A stretch of 8,324 bases of DNA from Bacillota bacterium. Lineage in GTDB: Bacteria > Vulcanimicrobiota > JAMDEM01. Below the pieces are notes generated by a model that was given only the letters and a program-made list of their open reading frames with translations, did not search any database and was not told the DNA's origin. Position 1 is the first letter of the stretch. Each line of letters starts with the position of its first letter. The DNA is taken from the NCBI GenBank assembly GCA_023486985.1, contig JAMDEM010000114.1:1-8324 (forward strand), read 5' to 3'. Below are positions 5,344 through 8,324 of the stretch, in pieces. A program made the position numbers and the translations under genes.

Positions 5344-6735
5344 TTGTTTTCAATAAATTTTTTAGGAGCTGCCGGCACTGTTACCGGCTCTAAATATTTT
5401 ATCCACAACGAAAAAGAAGGACTTCTCATAGACTGCGGACTTTATCAAGGCTTGAAAGAATTAAGGCTCAGAAACTGGGAGCCCCTGCCGATAAACCCAA
5501 AGAAGATTAAGACGATAGTAATAACCCATGCTCATATTGACCATACCGGTTATCTTCCGTTACTGGTAAAGCAGGGATTCAGCGGCGAGGTTTTAATGAC
5601 TTCAGCAACAATGGATCTCTGTAAAATTCTTCTCCCGGATTCAGCTCATCTGCAGGAAGAAGAAGCAAACTATGCCAACAAAAAAGGCTATTCAAAACAT
5701 AAGCCGGCACTGCCTCTTTATAATTCCAGCGATGCCTATGATGCTCTTCAACATTTAAAAGCAGTTGAATACGGAAAAATTGTGCAGGTTTCGGACAATA
5801 TTTCCTTCAGGCTGCAGGATGCGGGCCATATTCTCGGGTCTTCAATGGCAGAGATATGGCTGAAGGACGGCGAGAAGACCACCAAAGTCGTTTTTTCCGG
5901 CGATCTGGGAAGATACAACGTGCCCATTATGAGAGATCCAAGCATAATTGAAGATGCAGACTACCTTGTTTCAGAATCAACTTACGGTGACAGGCTACAT
6001 TCAGCAACTCCTGTTGACGAATCCCTGGCAGGGGTAATTAATGAATCAATCAAGATGGGCGGTATAATTCTTGTTCCTGCCTTTGCCGTTGAGAGGACAC
6101 AGGAGATTCTTTACATCATGGAGGAACTGCTTAAGTCCGGAAAGATCCCCGATATACCGCTTTATATAGACAGCCCCATGGCTATCTCGGTCAATCAGGT
6201 TTTTACAAATCACCGGGAAGATTTTGATGAAGAGACCTTGAAGAGAAAGAAGGAAGGCAGGGATTTTCTGGAATATCCAAATCTTCATATTGCGAGTACG
6301 ATTGACCAGTCCAAGTCCATCAATTCTATTGCAAGCCGGGCTTTTATTATGTCTGCAAGCGGGATGGCTACCGGGGGCAGGGTTTTACATCATCTTGTTA
6401 ACAGACTGCCCAGCCCCAAAAATATAATTCTGCTGGTGGGCTATCAGGCGGCTGGCACAAGAGGAAGAGATCTTCAGGACGGCGCAGAATCCCTGAAAAT
6501 TTACGGGGAGAAAATACCTGTAAAGGCAAAGATTATAACCATTGATGGGTTTTCTTCTCATGCTGATTATAATGAAATTTTAAAATGGTATGGAGGCTTT
6601 AAGAAAGCCCCAAAGAAGCTTTTCCTCACCCATGGAGAGCCTAAGGCAAGCCAGTCCATGGCTGAAAAGGCTAAAGAAAAACTGGGCTGGGAAACTTATA
6701 TCCCGAAGTACCTGGATGATATAACGCTGGAATGA
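5344..6735 (+). CDS. Beta-CASP metallo-beta-lactamase fold ribonuclease (YSH1/CPSF73-like)
   Basis: 463 residues, the usual length for bacterial beta-CASP RNases (COG1236 type, like Thermus TTHA0252). Metal ligands appear in order: Asp30 (LLIDCGLYQG), THAHIDHTG (His62, His64, Asp66, His67), AGHILGS (His162) and FSGDLGR (Asp187). The beta-CASP insertion carries motif A Glu211 (SESTYGDR), then VPAFAVERTQEILY, IDSPMA and SASGMATGGR (337-346). Motif B is GFSSHAD (His406) and motif C LTHGEP (His430). All catalytic residues are present, so it should be an active two-zinc endo- and/or 5'-exonuclease on single-stranded RNA in the cytoplasm. The start is TTG 5344, with AAAGGCGG at 5329-5336 seven bases upstream; the first codons (FSINFLGAAGTVTGS) match the family start. 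It lies 15 bases after the HEAT gene, so the two are co-transcribed. Confidence 0.95.
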   Translation: MFSINFLGAAGTVTGSKYFIHNEKEGLLIDCGLYQGLKELRLRNWEPLPINPKKIKTIVITHAHIDHTGYLPLLVKQGFSGEVLMTSATMDLCKILLPDSAHLQEEEANYANKKGYSKHKPALPLYNSSDAYDALQHLKAVEYGKIVQVSDNISFRLQDAGHILGSSMAEIWLKDGEKTTKVVFSGDLGRYNVPIMRDPSIIEDADYLVSESTYGDRLHSATPVDESLAGVINESIKMGGIILVPAFAVERTQEILYIMEELLKSGKIPDIPLYIDSPMAISVNQVFTNHREDFDEETLKRKKEGRDFLEYPNLHIASTIDQSKSINSIASRAFIMSASGMATGGRVLHHLVNRLPSPKNIILLVGYQAAGTRGRDLQDGAESLKIYGEKIPVKAKIITIDGFSSHADYNEILKWYGGFKKAPKKLFLTHGEPKASQSMAEKAKEKLGWETYIPKYLDDITLE

Positions 6736-6738
6736 AAT

Positions 6739-6764
6739 AAAAAAATTGTTCTTTCAATTTTTTT
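6739..6764. terminator. A/T-rich hairpin between convergent genes
   Basis: AAAAAAATTG (6739-6748) pairs perfectly with CAATTTTTTT (6755-6764) around a 6-nt loop. It sits just after the beta-CASP stop and before the end of the oppositely oriented HEPN gene, giving a T-run on either strand. It could act as a weak two-way terminator, but the stem has only one G-C pair. Confidence 0.5.
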
Positions 6765-6811
6765 GGTTGGACAATTCTGCAAATTTAAAAAGTAACGAAG
6801 CCATAAATTAA

Positions 6812-7891
6812 TTATGTGTCCACACTTTCCGGGGAAGACCCTCCTTTGTAATTTTCAAGAAAATTTATACAATACCAGTTATTAAGAATCATTTTCTGCA
6901 AAGTTGCAAGTACAATTGAAAACGCCAAGTCATAGGATTCAAGCAACGTGTCATAATAAGGGGGCATACGACTGTCTAAGAGTTCATTATCCTCATCAGG
7001 GATAGAGATAGGAAGGTCTCCATGAACAAATCTACTACGAAGATCGTAAAATTCTTTAATATTTTTTTCAACTTTTTTCGAATCTTTGTCTGGCGATCCC
7101 AGGACAAGAAATATTCGGTTGCGCAAAGTTTTTTCTATTGAGGACTGTGGAGCATCATAGAGGGCTTCTAAAGCATGGGCTAACCAAAGCAAATCAGTAG
7201 GATCAGGTGGCGAATTTCCTTTGCAAACATGAAGCAAAGCAAAAAGGCCACGTTCTACCCTGGAATTGGCTAGTTGCCGCAGACCCAAGTTTAATTTATT
7301 ATACCATTTGAGAACTTTAGGTAGAGACACACTTTTTATTTTGGGCCAACCACTCTGAATACTTCTTATCCAGGAAATGTCAAATGACGACGAGCTGAGT
7401 TGAAATGTGGAGTTGTTAATTTTCAAAAAAGTATTATTTTTTAAAGAGGTATTAAATAGATTAAAGCAGCCTGGCGCTGATAGATTAGAAATAAGAAATA
7501 AATGATATAGGTAGTTTTGCAGGTATTCTCCGAGTTCTCTCTTTTTTACATCTGACTTGAAGTCAAGATTATCAAGTGTTACTTTTAATCTCAAATTGAA
7601 TTTATCCCATTTTTCAAATTGCATAAGTTCTTTTGGTATTTTGCCCGTTGAAAGTTGTTCGGGTGAAAATTGTTCAAGCTGGTATGAATTTTGAATTGCT
7701 TGCATAGCTGGGGCCCAATTTATGGAAATATTAAGCAGTCCATGAACGGTGCTAATTTTAAAAAAGGAGAAATGAGTTGATATTTGACCCCATAATCGTA
7801 ATAATGCTTTTGAAATTATATCTGGATAATCCCCAAAATCTCTCCCCGGACTTTTCATTTTGAAAGTGAAAATATATGTTTTCTTATTCAT
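6812..7891 (-). CDS. HEPN-domain protein (ApeA/Swt1-like HEPN), likely accessory
   Basis: 359 residues from ATG 7891, chosen because GAGGAG lies 8 bases upstream (7900-7905). The frame stays open to an ATG at 8005 that has no ribosome site. Residues ~1-200 are not recognised (begins MNKKTYIFTFKMKSPGRD; LLRLWGQISTHFSFFKIS near 30). From ~230 the HEPN fold is visible: LLWLAHALEALYDAP, then SIEKTLRNRIFLVLGSPDKD, then FYDLRSRFVHGDLPI with the Arg-x4-His motif at Arg285 and His290. HEPN proteins with this motif are often metal-independent RNases in toxin-antitoxin, abortive infection and other defence systems; activity here is inference. No signal peptide or membrane segment is evident. The gene is visibly A+T-richer than those to its left, convergent with them and next to IS630-type sequences, suggesting transfer. 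No antitoxin-like partner is visible on the left. The stretch 7906-8070 contains no gene I can support. Confidence 0.75.
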   Translation of the reverse strand: MNKKTYIFTFKMKSPGRDFGDYPDIISKALLRLWGQISTHFSFFKISTVHGLLNISINWAPAMQAIQNSYQLEQFSPEQLSTGKIPKELMQFEKWDKFNLRLKVTLDNLDFKSDVKKRELGEYLQNYLYHLFLISNLSAPGCFNLFNTSLKNNTFLKINNSTFQLSSSSFDISWIRSIQSGWPKIKSVSLPKVLKWYNKLNLGLRQLANSRVERGLFALLHVCKGNSPPDPTDLLWLAHALEALYDAPQSSIEKTLRNRIFLVLGSPDKDSKKVEKNIKEFYDLRSRFVHGDLPISIPDEDNELLDSRMPPYYDTLLESYDLAFSIVLATLQKMILNNWYCINFLENYKGGSSPESVDT

Positions 7892-7899
7892 TCTTGTCG

Positions 7900-7905
7900 C
7901 TCCTC
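7900..7905 (-). promoter_or_regulatory. Shine-Dalgarno deciding the HEPN gene start
   Basis: On the minus strand GAGGAG lies 8 bases before ATG 7891. No comparable site precedes the upstream in-frame ATG at 8005. A weak -10-like TATTAT (7912-7917, minus) lies just before it. Confidence 0.7.
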
Positions 7906-8070
7906 GCCCAAATAATAAACCATAAACCCCTGATGTCCTAATTTTTTTAGGCTCTGTTTTTTTGAATTGCCTAACATTGGGCTTCCTTGCCAACATATTT
8001 AACATCTTTAGGATGCCTCATTTTTTCTTATTAATCATTAAGGCGTTATTCTTTATTTATTGCAGGCTCC

Positions 8071-8201
8071 TAGTATCTCGTCCTATGAATAACCTTACAA
8101 AGTTTATCATTATGGGCGAAGCGGGAAATCCCGTTTTGAGATTGCTTTGGGACTTCATCCCTCGCATAACTTTGTAAAAATATTGCTGGGACGCGATACT
8201 A
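8071..8201. mobile_element. MITE-like element with ~35-bp inverted repeats flanked by TA
   Basis: The 35 bases at 8070-8104 (starting CTAGTATCTCGTCC, ending TTACAAAGTT) are repeated inverted at 8168-8202 (AACTTTGTAA ... GATACTAG), matching at about 28 of 35 positions. The body (8073-8199, 127 bp) sits between two TA dinucleotides within CTAG, the target signature of IS630/Tc1-mariner-type transposition. It encodes no credible protein. The same end sequence is found at the 3' end of the IS630-type transposase gene immediately to the right (8199-8232), which makes that family the likely mobiliser. Its centre is a copy of a dispersed hairpin repeat. The open frames crossing it on either strand are by-products of the repeats. 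Confidence 0.75.
8105..8168 (-). repeat. Dispersed 'tgcgagg...gcaatctc' repeat inside the MITE
   Basis: On the minus strand this reads TGCGAGGGATGAAGTCCC followed by AAAGCAATCTC. This resembles the unit at 3064-3114 (TTGCGAGGAACAAAGTC ... GAGCAATCTC), but lacks that copy's inner CCGC/GCGG hairpin. A second small palindrome, CGGG-AAAT-CCCG, lies next to it (8126-8139). It fills nearly all the space between the inverted TTACAAAGTT arms. Confidence 0.55.
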
Positions 8202-8232
8202 GTGTCTCGTCCCAGCAATACATTTACAAAGT
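8169..8232. repeat. 64-bp near-perfect palindrome where the MITE and IS ends meet
   Basis: The arms 8169-8200 and 8201-8232 pair at 28 of 32 positions around a central CTAG. The left arm is the right end of the MITE; the right arm is the transposase-side end of the IS630-type element. Both therefore share the central TA. Confidence 0.85.
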
Positions 8233-8324
8233 CGCTTAACCTTTTCAAGAATTGAATCAGCAGTGGCTGTCCAAATGAAAGGCTTGGATTTGGGATTGTA
8301 GTTCTTTACGAAGCGCTCAATTTT
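8199..8324 (-). CDS. IS630-family transposase, C-terminal end (rest outside window)
   Basis: The minus strand is open from the window edge to a TAG at 8201-8199, giving 41 residues. They read KIERFVKNYNPKSKPFIWTA, then TADSILEKVKRLCKCIAGTRH, a clear match to the conserved C-terminus of IS630-type DDE transposases ('i..F...YN..skPF.Wt.ta..Il.Kv.RlC.rI.GT.H'). The catalytic DDE residues lie upstream, beyond the window, so whether the gene is intact cannot be judged. The stop codon uses the TA at the element's edge, and the last ~30 bases double as the terminal inverted repeat. It is separated from the HEPN gene by the MITE-like element and ~180 bases without a gene. Confidence 0.85.
   Translation of the reverse strand, partial: KIERFVKNYNPKSKPFIWTATADSILEKVKRLCKCIAGTRH

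Noticed and set aside
7892..8005. N-terminal extension of the HEPN gene to ATG 8005
   Set aside because: No ribosome site before 8005, whereas GAGGAG is correctly placed before ATG 7891, and the extra 38 residues are basic and unlike a domain.
7962..8177. Plus-strand 71-codon open frame over the HEPN upstream region and MITE
   Set aside because: It is formed largely by the MITE repeats, lacks a ribosome site and matches nothing recognisable.
8057..8248. Minus-strand 63-codon open frame overlapping the transposase end
   Set aside because: Different frame from the clear IS630-type C-terminus and composed mostly of inverted-repeat sequence.

Overview
The window looks like bacterial chromosome from an organism I cannot place. 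The coding style (frequent TTG and GTG starts, AAG/AAA- and GAA-rich codons, many TPR and HEAT repeat proteins, dispersed palindromic intergenic repeats) resembles uncultivated candidate phyla assembled from metagenomes, but no phylogenetic marker here settles it. There are no rRNA, tRNA or CRISPR features that I can see.

Layout. Positions 1-419 hold the C-terminal end of a TPR protein. A palindromic repeat region follows (about 436-555), with a two-hairpin element whose halves differ by paired, structure-preserving changes. Next are a small exported protein (580-906) and a signal-peptidase-like protein (981-1514) that has Asp where the catalytic Ser should be. A GC-rich hairpin with a T-tract (1545-1586) runs directly into the TTG start of a complete acetate kinase gene (1585-2964), which carries an unusual ~65-residue C-terminal extension. 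A cluster of hairpin repeats (3064-3156) separates ackA from a tightly packed three-gene unit: a cysteine-rich protein of unknown function (about 3164-3691), a 545-residue HEAT-repeat protein overlapping it by one base (3691-5328), and a beta-CASP metallo-beta-lactamase RNase 15 bases further on (5344-6735). An A/T hairpin (6739-6764) closes this unit.

The right end (about 6765-8324) is different: A+T-rich, on the opposite strand, and mobile in character. It holds a HEPN-domain gene (6812-7891, minus), then a MITE-like element with ~35-bp inverted repeats between TA dinucleotides (8071-8201). Abutting this on the same TA is the 3' end of an IS630-family transposase gene (8199-8324, minus), whose end sequence matches the MITE repeats. 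I read this as an accessory insertion next to a conserved operon.

How the genes may work together. AckA is the only certain metabolic enzyme (acetyl phosphate + ADP <=> acetate + ATP). The HEAT protein and beta-CASP RNase are adjacent and co-oriented, so a scaffold-nuclease partnership is a reasonable but untested idea. The HEPN protein carries the Arg-x4-His motif of HEPN ribonucleases; beside mobile DNA it may be a defence or toxin-type gene, but nothing here proves that. The clearest unusual signals are the repeat and MITE structures, the start-site/slippery-A puzzle at 3187-3215, the hairpin over the ackA start, and the Ser-to-Asp change.
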